Assembly: GCF_000194155.1 (NCBI RefSeq)
Contig: NZ_GL877878.1
Coordinates: 2,084,362 to 2,148,361 of the forward strand
Reading direction: 5' to 3'
Origin: Saccharopolyspora spinosa NRRL 18395
GTDB lineage: Bacteria > Actinomycetota > Actinomycetes > Mycobacteriales > Pseudonocardiaceae
Length of the DNA: 64,000 nucleotides
The first letter of the stretch is position 1, and each line of letters opens with the position of its first letter. Positions 1-9,867 of the stretch are shown in pieces. The translations under genes were made by a program, and so were the position numbers. The notes beneath the pieces are model-generated. The model did no database searches and was not told the origin of the DNA. It was given only the letters and a program-made list of their open reading frames with translations.

Positions 1-1862
1 ACGGCTCCGCCCGGGGCGCTCCGCCGCGCCGCGGCGAGCAGCGCCGCCCGGTCGGCGTCGTCGGCTTCGCCGACCACCGCGACCTGGAGCGGGCCGTGGG
101 CGCGAGCCTCGGCGACGCGACCCGCGAAGCGGGGAGCGCGCTGCGCGAGGAGCCCGGCACGGGCGAGCGCCCGCTCCGCCGCGGCGCGGTAGCGCGCGGT
201 GGCGTCCGGGCCAGCGAGCGCGGCAGCGCTGAGCAGGGCCGAGGCGAGAGCCGAGGCCCCGGCGGGGCTGGCGTTGTCGGTGGGGTCGGAGGGGCGGCGG
301 ACGAGGGATTCGGCGTCGGCCGCGGTGTCGTAGAACATGCCCGGGTGGTCGGCGTCGGCGAACTGCTCCAGGGCCGTGTCCAGCAGCGAGCACGCCGCTT
401 CGAGCCAGCGCGGCTCGCCGGTCGCCTGGTGCAGCGCGAGGAGCCCGTCGGCGAAGCAGCCGTAGTCGTCCAGCACCCCAGCGGCCGTTCCGACCGCGCC
501 GTTGCGGGATGTGCGCCGCAACCGGCCGTCGATCAGGTGCCGCTCCAGCAGCAGCTCCGCTGCCTTCGCCGCCGCGTCGATCCAGCGCGGTTCGTCGAGC
601 ACCTCGGCCGCCTCGGCCAGCGCGGTGATCGCCATGCCGTTCCAGGCGGTGACGACCTTGTCGTCCTTGTCCGGCTGCGGGCGCTGGTCGCGGGCTTCGC
701 GAAGCCTCTCGCGCACTCGCCGCCAACGGGCCGGGTCGTCGGGGTCGTGCTTGAGCTGCAGCGTCGACGCGCCGTTCTCGAAGGTGCCCGCCTCGGTGAC
801 CTCGAACAGCTGCACCGCCCATTCTCCGTCGACCGGGCCGAGGACCTCCCGCAGCTGGTCCGGCGTCCACACGTAGGTCAGCCCTTCGGCCCCTTCGGTG
901 TCGGCGTCCAGCGAAGCCGCGAAGCCGCCTTCCGGCGTCCGCAGGTCGTGCAGCAGGAACTCGGCCGTCGCGCGGGCCACCCGCTCGCCGAGCGAGTTGC
1001 CGAGCCGGGCGAGGTGCACGTACGTCCGGAGCAGCAAGGCGTTGTCGTACAACATCTTCTCGAAGTGGGGCACCACCCACGCGGCGTCGACGCTGTAGCG
1101 CGCGAAGCCACCCGCCAGCTGGTCGTAGATGCCGCCGCGGGCCATCGCCGAGCAGGTGGCTTCGGCGAGTTCCAGCGCGGAGTGACCGTCCTCCGGCATG
1201 CCGACCCGCTCGTGGTGGCGCAGCAGGAACTCCAGCACCATCGACGGCGGGAACTTCGGCGCACCGCCGAATCCGCCGTGGACCGCGTCGAATTCCGCGT
1301 GCAGCCGGGAAACCGCACCGGCCAGCACATCTTCGTCCAAAATGGACTCCGGGAGCGGGGCGCGCTGCGCGGCCAGCTGCTCCACCACCCGCGTGGCGGC
1401 CTTCCGAACCTCCTCGCCGCGACCGCTCCACGCCTGCGCCACGGCGTGCAGCAGTTGACCGAACGACGGCATGCCGGACATCGGCTGCGGCGGGTAGTAG
1501 GTGCCGCAGTGGAAGGGTTCGCCGTCGGGGGTGAGGAAGCAGGTCATCGGCCAGCCGCCCTGCCCGGTCATCGCCTGGGTGGCTTCCATGTAGACGGAGT
1601 CGATGTCCGGCCGCTCCTCGCGGTCCACCTTGACGTTCACGAAGTTCTCGTTCATCACCCGCGCGATTTCCGGGTCCTCGAACGATTCGTGCACCATCAC
1701 GTGGCACCAGTGGCAGGCCGCGTAGCCGACGGACAGCAGCACCGGCACGTCCCGCCGCCGCGCCTCGGCGAACACCTCGGGCGACCAGGGCCACCAGTCG
1801 ACCGGGTTGTCGGCGTGCTGGAGCAGGTAGGGACTGGTCGCGTTCGCAAGCCGGTTCGCCAT
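1..1862 (-). CDS. DUF255 thioredoxin-domain protein (YyaL/SSP411 type), 3' end outside window
   Basis: Reads [20 protein letters not shown] at the N-terminus and then CHWCHVM near residue 48, the CxxC-type signature of the DUF255 thioredoxin fold. The rest ([30 protein letters not shown]) matches the six-hairpin glycosidase-like C-terminal domain of the YyaL family. About 620 codons lie in the window and the gene runs off the left edge. The ATG at 1862 is chosen because the family starts with this Asn/Ser-Pro-Tyr-Leu motif. No enzymatic role is firmly established for the family; a redox or epimerase-like role is inferred. The gene corresponds to M. tuberculosis Rv1084, which also lies by the mca block. 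It is divergent from the deoR/xylB insertion. Confidence 0.9.
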   Translation of the reverse strand, partial: MANRLANATSPYLLQHADNPVDWWPWSPEVFAEARRRDVPVLLSVGYAACHWCHVMVHESFEDPEIARVMNENFVNVKVDREERPDIDSVYMEATQAMTGQGGWPMTCFLTPDGEPFHCGTYYPPQPMSGMPSFGQLLHAVAQAWSGRGEEVRKAATRVVEQLAAQRAPLPESILDEDVLAGAVSRLHAEFDAVHGGFGGAPKFPPSMVLEFLLRHHERVGMPEDGHSALELAEATCSAMARGGIYDQLAGGFARYSVDAAWVVPHFEKMLYDNALLLRTYVHLARLGNSLGERVARATAEFLLHDLRTPEGGFAASLDADTEGAEGLTYVWTPDQLREVLGPVDGEWAVQLFEVTEAGTFENGASTLQLKHDPDDPARWRRVRERLREARDQRPQPDKDDKVVTAWNGMAITALAEAAEVLDEPRWIDAAAKAAELLLERHLIDGRLRRTSRNGAVGTAAGVLDDYGCFADGLLALHQATGEPRWLEAACSLLDTALEQFADADHPGMFYDTAADAESLVRRPSDPTDNASPAGASALASALLSAAALAGPDATARYRAAAERALARAGLLAQRAPRFAGRVAEARAHGPLQVAVVGEADDADRAALLAAARRSAPGGA

Positions 1863-1917
1863 GCGCCCAGCCTCCCACTTCGACCGACCCGGCGCACACA
1901 GCCCCGGTGGACCATAC

Positions 1918-1985
1918 GAGACCGATCTGTTCTCACAAAACGTGTTACAAATAGCCTCATCTCTGCTAATAATTACGATTGCTCC
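1918..1985. promoter_or_regulatory. AT-rich divergent promoter region
   Basis: The 194 bp between the DUF255 gene and the dehydrogenase relic contains an unusually AT-rich patch for this genome, including CACAAAACGTGTTACAAAT around 1936-1954 and AATAATTACGATTG near 1968-1981. It lies upstream of a DeoR-type repressor, a family that often autoregulates through AT-rich operators. An operator here is inference; no exact repeat was found. Confidence 0.3.
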
Positions 1986-2056
1986 GGCGCTCGCAGGCCG
2001 GCTCGGCCAGCCGGCCGCCGGTGGCTCGCCACCAGCCTGACCTCGGGAGCTTGCGA

Positions 2057-2182
2057 ATGACGTCGAAGACCATGCACGCCTCCGTGCCGCGCGGCGCCCG
2101 GGACATCGCGCTGGAAGAACGCCCCCTGCCCGAACCAGACCCGCACGAGGTGCTGGTCAAAGTCACCCGACCGCAGGAGTAG
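2057..2182 (+). pseudogene. N-terminal relic of a zinc-type alcohol/polyol dehydrogenase
   Basis: A 41-codon frame reads [20 protein letters not shown] then [16 protein letters not shown] before a TAG stop. The [18 protein letters not shown] pattern is the start of the GroES-like domain of medium-chain zinc dehydrogenases (sorbitol/xylitol dehydrogenase type). The catalytic zinc-binding and Rossmann parts are absent, so this is a truncated remnant of a gene normally near 340 codons. It sits 6 bp upstream of the DeoR repressor and a xylulokinase, so the lost enzyme was probably the polyol dehydrogenase feeding that kinase. It could still be transcribed as a leader. Confidence 0.6.
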
Positions 2183-2188
2183 CTGGCG

Positions 2189-3010
2189 ATGGGCAACGTG
2201 CGGTCGTCGGATGCGGTGGTCGAGCAGCGCAGGCGGAACGTCCTGCAGCACGTCATCGAGCACGGCGGGGCCCGCATCGACGAACTCGCGGAACGCTTCG
2301 AGGTCAGCCTCATGACGATGCACCGCGATCTCGACGAGCTCGCCGAACGCCAGCTGCTGCGCAAGCTGCGCGGCCGCGTCGAGTCGTATCCGTCGCTCAC
2401 GGTGGAAACCGCGACCCGCTTCCGCGTCGGGCTGCGCGTCGCAGAGAAGGAAGCGCTGGCCACGGCCGCGGCAGCGGAGGTCCGGCCAGGCATGACGGTG
2501 CTCATCGACGACTCCAGCACGGTTTTCCCACTGGCCAAAGGGATTTCGGCGGTCGACCGGCTGACCGTGGTGACCAACTCGGTCGCCGCCGCGCAGATCC
2601 TCGCCGGCGCCGGGCGCGAGGTGGTGCTGCTGGGCGGCCGCTACCGCGGCGAATTCGACTCGTGCACCGGCCCGGACGTGCTGCGCGCGCTAGCCCGGCT
2701 GCACGCCGACGTGTCCTTCACATCCGCGACCGCCATCGCCGACGGCCAGCTGTTCCACCCGATCCAGGACTACGCGGCCATCAAGGACGCCGTCGTCGAA
2801 TCCGCGGCGCGAAACGTGCTGCTGGTCAACCACTCCAAGTTCGGCAAGACCGCGACCTTCGCCTACCACGACGTCCGCTCCTACGACCTGGTCGTCACCG
2901 ACGACGCCACTCCCGAGCAAGAACTGGCCGCGATCCGCGACGCAGGCACCGAGGTGCGGGTCGCGCCGCTGCCCGAAACCAAACACCTAGCCGAGGAAAG
3001 CAACCAATGA
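2189..3010 (+). CDS. DeoR-family transcriptional repressor
   Basis: This 273-residue protein begins with a winged helix-turn-helix (residues about 12-65, [20 protein letters not shown]), followed by the DeoR C-terminal sensor domain. The latter shows [14 protein letters not shown] (about 104-117), the TVVTNS element and [10 protein letters not shown], which bind phosphorylated sugars in the family. Length is usual for DeoR regulators. Its TGA overlaps the ATG of a 12-codon frame that leads straight into xylulokinase, so it probably regulates that kinase and responds to a pentulose or polyol phosphate. The HTH recognition helix has SLMTMHRDL where many relatives have SxxTIRRDL. Confidence 0.9.
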   Translation: MGNVRSSDAVVEQRRRNVLQHVIEHGGARIDELAERFEVSLMTMHRDLDELAERQLLRKLRGRVESYPSLTVETATRFRVGLRVAEKEALATAAAAEVRPGMTVLIDDSSTVFPLAKGISAVDRLTVVTNSVAAAQILAGAGREVVLLGGRYRGEFDSCTGPDVLRALARLHADVSFTSATAIADGQLFHPIQDYAAIKDAVVESAARNVLLVNHSKFGKTATFAYHDVRSYDLVVTDDATPEQELAAIRDAGTEVRVAPLPETKHLAEESNQ

Positions 3011-3045
3011 ATTCCACTGTGGACAGCATCGGAGCGGCGCGATGA
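3007..3045 (+). other. 12-codon bridging frame between deoR and xylB
   Basis: The sequence ATGA at 3007-3010 joins the deoR stop to an ATG, and ATGA at 3042-3045 joins the stop of this frame to the xylB start. The encoded peptide would be [12 protein letters not shown]. It may simply be a re-initiation bridge that keeps ribosomes on the message, or the scar of a gene deleted in frame. No purine-rich ribosome site of its own is obvious. Confidence 0.35.
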
Positions 3046-4433
3046 CCCTGGTCGCCGGAATCGACTCCTCCACCCAGTCCACCAAGGTCGTGATCTGCGA
3101 CGACACGACCGGAACCGTGCTGCGGGAGGGCCGCGCACCGCACCCGGACGGCACGGTCGCCGACCCGGAGAGCTGGTGGCAGGCGCTGACCAACGCCACC
3201 GAAGGCCTCCTCGACGACGTCGCCGCCATCGGCGTCGCCGCCCAGCAGCACGGCATGGTGGCGCTGGACGAGCAGGGCGCGCCGGTCCACCCCGCCCTGC
3301 TGTGGAACGACAACCGGTCCGCGCAGGCCGCGATCGACCTGACCCGGGAGCTCGGCGGGCCGCAGGCGTGCGCCGAGGCGATCGGCACCGTGCCGGTCGC
3401 CAGCCTCACCGCCAGCAAGCTGAGGTGGCTGGCCGAGCACGAGCCGCACCTGGCCGACCGGGTGACCGACGTGCTGCTGCCGCACGACTGGTTGATCTGG
3501 CGGCTGACCGGCGAATTCGTCACGGACCGCGGTGACGCGTCCGGCACCGGCTACTGGTCACCGCGGGAAGGCCGGTACCGGCAGGACGTGCTGGCCACCG
3601 CCTTCGGCGGCCGGACGCCCCGCACACCCCGGGTGCTCGCCCCGGCCGAAGCAGCCGGGCGCACCCGGGACGGCAAGCTCGTTTCGGCCGGCACGGGCGA
3701 CAACATGGGCGCCGCACTGGGCTTGGACGTCCGGCCCGGCGACGTCGTGGTGTCGCTGGGTACGAGCGGCACCGTGTTCGCCTCGGTCGACAAGCCGAGC
3801 GCGGACCCGACCGGCCAGATCGCCGGATTCGCCGATGCGACGGGCAGATTCCTGCCGCTGGTGTGCACGCTCAACGCGGCCCGGGTGCTCACCGCGACGG
3901 CGGCGATGCTCGGCGTCGAGATGGCCGAGTTCGACCGGGTGGCCTGCGGGGCCGAGCCCGGTGCCGGCGGGCTCGCGCTGCTGCCGTACCTCGACGGCGA
4001 GCGGACCCCGATCCTGCCGGACGCCAGCGGCACCCTCCTGGGACTCCGGCGCGACAACATGACACCCGAGAACCTCGCGCGGGCCGCCGTCGAGGGGATG
4101 CTGTGCGGACTCGCCGCCGGCGTCGATGCGCTGCGCGCGGACGGCGTCGAGGTGGCCCGGGTGCTGCTCATCGGCGGCGCAGCCCAATCGCGGGCGGTAC
4201 AGGTCGCGGCGCCGCTGATCTTCGGGGTGCCGGTGACGGTGCCCGCGCCCGCGGAGTACGTCGCCCGGGGAGCCGCCCGGCAGGCGGCGTGGGCGCTGGC
4301 GGGAACGGCGCAGCCGCCGGAATGGGCGCTGCCGGGAGCGGCGGAGCTCGAAGTCGTCGATTCCGAGGCGGGCGCCCGGATCCGCGAACTCCACCACAGG
4401 GCGTTTACCCAGGTACACGGCGAAACCGCCTGA
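3042..4433 (+). CDS. xylB: Xylulokinase (FGGY carbohydrate kinase)
   Basis: Phosphorylates D-xylulose or a related ketose with ATP. The 463-residue sequence starts [16 protein letters not shown], the FGGY phosphate-1 loop, and shows the substrate-binding QQHGMV (about 69-74), [16 protein letters not shown], the [11 protein letters not shown] stretch (about 225), [10 protein letters not shown] (phosphate-2 loop) and DGERTP. All hallmark regions are intact and the length is slightly short for XylB (about 480). It is the last gene of the deoR unit. Fine substrate choice (xylulose, ribulose, other ketose) cannot be read from sequence. Confidence 0.9.
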   Translation: MTLVAGIDSSTQSTKVVICDDTTGTVLREGRAPHPDGTVADPESWWQALTNATEGLLDDVAAIGVAAQQHGMVALDEQGAPVHPALLWNDNRSAQAAIDLTRELGGPQACAEAIGTVPVASLTASKLRWLAEHEPHLADRVTDVLLPHDWLIWRLTGEFVTDRGDASGTGYWSPREGRYRQDVLATAFGGRTPRTPRVLAPAEAAGRTRDGKLVSAGTGDNMGAALGLDVRPGDVVVSLGTSGTVFASVDKPSADPTGQIAGFADATGRFLPLVCTLNAARVLTATAAMLGVEMAEFDRVACGAEPGAGGLALLPYLDGERTPILPDASGTLLGLRRDNMTPENLARAAVEGMLCGLAAGVDALRADGVEVARVLLIGGAAQSRAVQVAAPLIFGVPVTVPAPAEYVARGAARQAAWALAGTAQPPEWALPGAAELEVVDSEAGARIRELHHRAFTQVHGETA

Positions 4434-4900
4434 GCCGGTCAGGGCGCGTGAGTGCACTTGGGCACCACGGCACCCTGGGGGTTCTGGGCTTCGTCGGGCC
4501 ATTTCGTCGTCGCGAGCAGGAGTTCAGCACGCGGCAACGAGAACTGGTCGCCGAACCCACCGAGGTGTGGGGCGAACCCGCGAACCCGACGAGAACGGTG
4601 TGGCTGCCAGGTGGGACTTCGGTGACGGGGTTCTGGCGATCGGAGTGAGACCGTCCGCGAGCTCTTCGCAGCGATCTCACCCGCGTTCGACATCGGAGAG
4701 ACGTGCGGCTGCGATGCCGATCTTCTTGGCGGCAGCAGCGCCGCTGAGCCCGCCTTCTTCTCGGTGATCGGCGCTTTCGCAATCGTGGTAGGAGTTCTCG
4801 CGGTGATACCGATACGCGGCGGGCGCGGTGATGGTGTGGCAGCTCAGCGAGGCCCTGGAAGCCAAACGCACCGCCCGGCTCGCGAGTCCCCGTATCCCCG
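4434..4900. other. Gap without a convincing gene
   Basis: Short overlapping frames exist on both strands (for example an 84-codon minus frame 4439-4693 ending in NPQGAVVPKCTHAP and a plus frame ending in GGTSVTGFWRSE at 4648), but none has a ribosome site plus a recognisable domain. The stretch precedes a palindrome array and may be degenerate coding sequence. Confidence 0.4.
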
Positions 4901-5037
4901 CAGTTTCAATTGAAACCGCGGACAGTCCCAAGAATCCCACAGTTTCAATTGAAACCGAGAACAATCCCCCAAGGTTCCCACAGTTTCAATTGAAACTGTG
5001 GACGGTCCCGAGAATCCCGCAGTTTCAATTGAAACTG
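4901..5037. repeat. Array of four TTTCAATTGAAA palindromes at ~40-bp spacing
   Basis: The 12-bp perfect palindrome TTTCAATTGAAA occurs at 4904, 4943, 4984 and 5023 (spacing 39, 41, 39), each in the larger frame CAG-TTTCAATTGAAAC. Spacers are GC-rich, 27-29 bp, and similar to one another (AGTCCCAAGAATCCC and GGTCCCGAGAATCCC are recognisable), unlike CRISPR spacers. The last two units are nearly identical over about 30 bp, so the array grew by local duplication. It could be a transcription-factor operator array, a nucleoid-protein site or a dispersed palindromic element; related sequences occur at 22.2 kb and 40.0 kb. Confidence 0.8.
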
Positions 5038-5296
5038 TGGACGAACCTGCGCTCGGAGGCGAGATCCGGTGGCCGGAGGAGGAGATCCGGTGGCCGGAGG
5101 AACCGGTGGCAGAGTGCGTGGGCCGCTACGCACGCCTTCCACGACTCAGCGCGCCCCGGCGACGTGGTGCTGCTCCCGCCGAGAGGTGAGAGGCGCCGCC
5201 TGCGCGTCGCGAAGGCCTGAACCGGAAAAAGGCCTGACCCGGACAGCAGTCGGGGCATCCGGCACTCCGGATGAGCCCGATTCGGCTTCGCCCCCG
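5038..5296. other. Intergenic, with a 21-bp tandem duplication and a small hairpin
   Basis: GAGATCCGGTGGCCGGAG is repeated twice in tandem at 5061-5101 with a 21-bp period. A plus frame ends DVVLLPPRGERRRLRVAKA at 5220 without a plausible start. A hairpin with arms CATCCGG/CCGGATG lies at 5256-5273 and may end the minus-strand mca operon. Confidence 0.45.
5256..5273 (-). terminator. Possible terminator of the mca operon
   Basis: Perfect 7-bp arms CATCCGG and CCGGATG around a CACT loop, 24 bp downstream of the stop of the small membrane protein on the minus strand. There is no strong U-tract, as is common in actinomycetes. Confidence 0.4.
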
Positions 5297-5608
5297 CTAG
5301 GGGGCTTCTTCCTTGTCCGGTTTCGCCTCGCCCTGCTCGGCTTCCGGCTCCCCGCCGCGCTTCGCGTCCGCTTGCTTCACCCTCGCCGGGGCCGCTGCCG
5401 CGGCCTTCTGCTCGTCGAAGACCACCGGGACCTTCTTCAGGTGCTTGGTCATCGAGCGGACCAGGAGCACCACCGCGATGGCGAAGACGATCAGCAGCAC
5501 CAGGCCGACCGGGGAGGACTTGCCGAAGTCCTCACCCTGGCCACCCGGGTCGTTCGGTGGAGCGGGGGCCTGCGCCAGCACGTGGGCGACAGTCTCCCAG
5601 GCAGTCAT
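5297..5608 (-). CDS. Small single-span membrane protein downstream of mca
   Basis: A 103-residue protein starting [13 protein letters not shown]. It has one transmembrane helix ([17 protein letters not shown], about residues 35-51), then a positively charged juxtamembrane segment, and an Ala/Lys/Glu-rich tail probably in the cytosol. Its ATG overlaps the mca stop as ATGA (5605-5608), so the two are translationally coupled. It matches the position and architecture of M. tuberculosis Rv1083, which follows mca there. Function is unknown. A GTG two codons upstream is possible, but the coupled ATG is preferred. Confidence 0.8.
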   Translation of the reverse strand: MTAWETVAHVLAQAPAPPNDPGGQGEDFGKSSPVGLVLLIVFAIAVVLLVRSMTKHLKKVPVVFDEQKAAAAAPARVKQADAKRGGEPEAEQGEAKPDKEEAP

Positions 5609-6486
5609 GCGCACACCTTCTCCTGCACGCCGGAGAACAGGTCGTCCTCCGGCAACGTGGTGTCGACCAGCGAGCGCACCAGCTCGTAGTCCTCAGTCGG
5701 CCACAGCTCGCGCTGAATGTCGAGCGGGACCGCGAACCAGCGGCTGTCCGGGTCGATCTGGGTCGCGTGGGCTCGCAGCGCGTCGTCGCGCTGCTCGAAG
5801 TACTCCCCGCACTCGACCCGCGTGGTGACCCGCTCGTCCGGGTCCGGTCGGGTCGAGTCCCACTTCTCCAGCCACTCGCCGTACGGCGACTCCAGGCCGT
5901 TGGCCAGCAGCGATTCGTGGAACAGCTGCATGCGCTTGCGGGAGAAGCCGTGCGAGTAGTACAGCTTCAGCGGCTGCCACGGCTCGCCCACGTCCTGGTG
6001 CAGGTCCGGGTCGCCGGCCGCGTCGAAGGCCGCCACCGAGATCTCGTGGCACCGGATGTGGTCCGGGTGCGGGTAGCCGCCGTTCTCGTCGTAGGTGATA
6101 ACCACGTGCGGGCGGAACTCCCGCATCGCCTTCACCAGCTCGCGGGTCGAGACCTCCATCGGCACGGTGGCGAAGACGCCCTCCGGTAGCGGCGGCATCG
6201 GGTCGCCCTCCGGCAGCCCGGAGTCGACGAAGCCCAGCCACTGGTGCTGCACCCCGAGGATCTCGGCCGCTGCGGCCATCTCCGCGCGGCGGACCTCCGT
6301 CAGGTTCTCGACGACCTCGGGCCGGTCCATCGCCGGGTTGAGGATGCTGCCCGCCTCACCGCCCGTGCAGGTGACCACGATCACCTCGTGACCTTCGGCC
6401 ACGTAGCGCGCGGTCGTCGCGGCTCCCTTGCTGGACTCGTCGTCCGGGTGCGCGTGCACCGTCATCAGCCGCAACTTGTCCGCCAT
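5605..6486 (-). CDS. mca: Mycothiol S-conjugate amidase
   Basis: Cleaves the GlcN-Ins amide bond of mycothiol S-conjugates, releasing a mercapturic acid for export and recycling the pseudodisaccharide. The 293-residue sequence begins [24 protein letters not shown] is the zinc-binding motif of the PIG-L/LmbE fold, and the third ligand region PHPDHIRCH is near residue 140. [10 protein letters not shown] is also family-typical. Start 6486 is chosen because GGGAGGA lies 11 nt upstream and the length then fits Mca (about 290); the longer open frame upstream is not needed. It is divergent from the DUF4307 gene. Presence implies a mycothiol-producing actinomycete. Confidence 0.95.
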   Translation of the reverse strand: MADKLRLMTVHAHPDDESSKGAATTARYVAEGHEVIVVTCTGGEAGSILNPAMDRPEVVENLTEVRRAEMAAAAEILGVQHQWLGFVDSGLPEGDPMPPLPEGVFATVPMEVSTRELVKAMREFRPHVVITYDENGGYPHPDHIRCHEISVAAFDAAGDPDLHQDVGEPWQPLKLYYSHGFSRKRMQLFHESLLANGLESPYGEWLEKWDSTRPDPDERVTTRVECGEYFEQRDDALRAHATQIDPDSRWFAVPLDIQRELWPTEDYELVRSLVDTTLPEDDLFSGVQEKVCA

Positions 6487-6685
6487 CGCCCGGTAGTCCT
6501 CCCGCTTTGCAGCATCTCTCGTGAACGCGGCCCCGCTGACAGGCCGCCGGACACCCCAGGGATACTTAACGTGGATGTCGGGTCCCATTGTTCCCGGTGG
6601 GTCCGACGTTCCCTGCGCCAGCCCCCGCATGACCCGTCCGCGGGCGGTGGCGAAGCCCGCAGCCGAAAGGCCTCCCAGCCCGGTG

Positions 6686-7120
6686 ATGAACCAGCAGATC
6701 CCGCAGGACCGGTACGGTTCGCGTGCCCGCACGCGGACGCGCCCGGGCCTCCGCTGGGCGCTGATAGCGGTCGTGCTGGCCGCCCTGGTGGGCGTGGCGA
6801 TCGTGGGCTACCGCAACCTCGGCAACCCGCCGATCGAGGGCAAGCAGGTCGCGTTCGAGATCCTCGACGACCACTCGGTGCAGATCGTCCTCGAAGTCCA
6901 GCGCGACGAGCCGCAGCGGCCCGCCGACTGCGTGGTGCGCGCCCGCGCCGACTCCGGTGAGGAAGTCGGCCGCAAAGAGGTCCTGATCCAACCTGCGGAC
7001 GGCATCACCAGGCAGGAGACTGTCTTGCGGACCTCCGCCCGGGCGACCATCGGGGAGGTGTACGGCTGCACTTACAACGTTCCTGAATATTTGTCCACCC
7101 ACCTACGGCCAACTGGGTGA
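6686..7120 (+). CDS. DUF4307 membrane-anchored protein
   Basis: A 144-residue protein starting [11 protein letters not shown], with basic residues ahead of one transmembrane helix ([19 protein letters not shown], about 27-45). A soluble domain follows, carrying [14 protein letters not shown] and a terminal [12 protein letters not shown]; its two cysteines could form an extracytoplasmic disulfide. This is the layout of DUF4307 proteins, represented by M. tuberculosis Rv1081c between mca and greA. The ATG at 6686 is chosen over upstream starts since the family begins close to the helix. Function is unknown. Confidence 0.85.
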   Translation: MNQQIPQDRYGSRARTRTRPGLRWALIAVVLAALVGVAIVGYRNLGNPPIEGKQVAFEILDDHSVQIVLEVQRDEPQRPADCVVRARADSGEEVGRKEVLIQPADGITRQETVLRTSARATIGEVYGCTYNVPEYLSTHLRPTG

Positions 7121-7311
7121 ACACCGGCGTACCGCGCCGGGTGCTGGGAAAATCCCGCCCCGGGTCGTGGCGCTTCGTGCTATTGTCGACTTCAGCACGG
7201 TCCCGCGCGGGCCGTGTTTTTCCGTTACTTGGCTATCGCCGAGAAATAAAGCGGGGAAATGCAATTCGCCCGTGGGGAAACGCGGGCCGCAGTCGACGAG
7301 GAGTGGTGACC

Positions 7312-7800
7312 GTGAGCGAGACCCAGGTGACCTGGCTGACCCAGGATGCTTACGACCGGCTCAAGGGAGAGCTGGACGAGCTCGTGGCCAACCGCCCGGC
7401 GATCGCCGCGAAGATCAACGAGGCCCGCGAGGAAGGCGACCTGCGGGAGAACGGCGGCTACCACGCCGCACGCGAGGAGCAGGGCCAGATCGAGGCCCGC
7501 ATCCGCCAGCTTCAGGAGCTGCTGCGCACCGCCAAGGTCGGCGACGTGCCCACGGAGTCGGGCGTCGCCCGCCCAGGCTCGGTGCTGACCGTCCGCTACG
7601 ACGGCGAGGACGAGACCGAGAAGTTCCTGCTGGCCACCCGCGAGGAAGGCGCGCACGGCGACCTGGAGGTCTACTCGCCGAGCTCCCCGCTGGGCAAGGC
7701 ACTGCTGGACGCCAAGGAAGGCGATAGCCGGGAGTACGAGCTGCCCAACGGCGGCACGATGACGGTGACCCTGGTCAAGGCCGAGCCCTTCTCCGGCTGA
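7312..7800 (+). CDS. greA: Transcript cleavage factor GreA
   Basis: Rescues backtracked RNA polymerase by stimulating its intrinsic RNA cleavage. The 162-residue protein has the N-terminal coiled coil with the acidic tip ([21 protein letters not shown], about residues 36-56) that reaches the polymerase active site, and the C-terminal FKBP-like domain ending [20 protein letters not shown]. The GTG at 7312 is preferred over the GTG at 7306 because GAGGAG at 7298-7303 is then 8 nt away instead of 2. A strong hairpin follows. Synteny with mca and DUF4307 is as in mycobacteria. Confidence 0.95.
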   Translation: MSETQVTWLTQDAYDRLKGELDELVANRPAIAAKINEAREEGDLRENGGYHAAREEQGQIEARIRQLQELLRTAKVGDVPTESGVARPGSVLTVRYDGEDETEKFLLATREEGAHGDLEVYSPSSPLGKALLDAKEGDSREYELPNGGTMTVTLVKAEPFSG

Positions 7801-7817
7801 GCCGATCTGTTCTTCCC

Positions 7818-7852
7818 GCGGGCGTCCCCGGCAACGGGGACGCCCGCTGTTG
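7818..7852. terminator. Strong hairpin terminator after greA
   Basis: Perfect 13-bp stem GCGGGCGTCCCCG/CGGGGACGCCCGC with a GCAA tetraloop, followed by TGTTGTCT. It lies between the ends of convergent greA and the Lrp-family gene, so it can serve both. Confidence 0.85.
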
Positions 7853-7863
7853 TCTGCGCCAGA

Positions 7864-8364
7864 TCAGGACTCCGGGCGTGCGCCATCGGCCGCTAGCCGT
7901 TCCAGCAGCGGGCGCACCCTCGGAGCCACCGGCGTGGACAGGGCGATCGACGTCGACGTGCGCCGCACCCCGGACACCCCGACGATCTCGTCGATGACCC
8001 GTTGCAGGTCGGCGTTGGAGCGGGCGACCATCCGCACGAACAGGTCTCCCTGCCCGGTCGTCGCGTGCACCTCGCACACCTCGTCGATCGACGCCAGCTG
8101 CTCCGCCACCAGGCGCCGGTGTCCCTGCGCGATCTCCAGCACTGCGAAGGCGGTCAGGCCGTAACCCATTGCCGCCAGGTCCACCTCCGGCGGGAAGCCC
8201 AGCAGGACGCCGCGCTGCACCAGCCGATCCATCCGCGCCTGCACGGTGCCGCGCGCGACGCCGAGCCGGCGCGAGCACTCCAGCACCCCGAGCCGGGGCT
8301 CGTCGGAGAGCAACAGCAGCAACCGGGCGTCCAACGCGTCGAGCCCCTCAGCATTGGGAGCCAT
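7864..8364 (-). CDS. Lrp/AsnC-family transcriptional regulator
   Basis: A 166-residue protein. The N-terminal helix-turn-helix (LDALDARLLLLLSDEPRLG, then CSRRLGVARGTVQARMDRL) is followed by the RAM ligand-binding and oligomerisation domain (VCEVHATTGQGDLFVRMVARS, about residues 100-120). The ATG at 8364 has AAGGGA seven bases upstream; a TTG 27 bp further out lacks a site. It is divergent from hpd across an AT-rich region with a 10-bp direct repeat, so control of aromatic amino-acid catabolism by this protein is the obvious inference. The effector could be phenylalanine or tyrosine, but that is not visible. Confidence 0.9.
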   Translation of the reverse strand: MAPNAEGLDALDARLLLLLSDEPRLGVLECSRRLGVARGTVQARMDRLVQRGVLLGFPPEVDLAAMGYGLTAFAVLEIAQGHRRLVAEQLASIDEVCEVHATTGQGDLFVRMVARSNADLQRVIDEIVGVSGVRRTSTSIALSTPVAPRVRPLLERLAADGARPES

Positions 8365-8408
8365 GTCATATCCCTTGTTCAGGCTGACCAATAAAGCCAG
8401 CGATTTGG

Positions 8409-8447
8409 ATCAAATACTTATCATTTTGTGCAGCGAAATCAAATACT
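8409..8447. promoter_or_regulatory. Direct repeat ATCAAATACT, candidate Lrp-type operator
   Basis: ATCAAATACT occurs at 8409-8418 and 8438-8447, 29 bp apart, in an AT-rich island between the divergent lrp-like gene and hpd. Near three helical turns of spacing suits cooperative binding on one DNA face by an Lrp oligomer. Confidence 0.5.
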
Positions 8448-8480
8448 GTTGCTCAGGATGACCTGCCCGGCGCACGCTGA

Positions 8481-9725
<1,245 letters not shown>

Positions 9726-9750
9726 ACGTCCACGGTCCGCCGCAGGTTCT

Positions 9751-9828
9751 CAGCGGCCTTCTCGTGAGAACAGCCCGGACGCGTCGGGCATGCGTGTGTC
9801 CGGGCTCCCACAGCCGAGAAGGCCGCTG
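9751..9828. terminator. Nested inverted repeats between convergent hpd and ilvA
   Basis: Outer arms CAGCGGCCTTCTCG (9751-9764) and CGAGAAGGCCGCTG (9815-9828) enclose inner arms AGCCCGGAC (9772-9780) and GTCCGGGCT (9798-9806). All are perfect, giving a long interrupted hairpin usable from both strands. Confidence 0.75.
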
Positions 9829-9867
9829 ACGTTCCGCTACAAGAAGAGGCTGGAAAGCTCAATGGGA

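Noticed and set aside
96-2060. 654-codon plus-strand frame at the left edge
   Set aside because: It is the antisense shadow of the DUF255 gene; composition (Arg/Val/Gly-rich) is typical for antisense frames in high-GC DNA.
4901-5037. CRISPR array
   Set aside because: The repeat core is only 12 bp and perfectly palindromic, the spacers resemble one another, and no cas gene is in the window.
4828-5220. 130-codon plus-strand protein across the palindrome array
   Set aside because: The frame is an effect of the repeats reading as QFQLKL/VSIET in different frames; no ribosome site or conserved segment.
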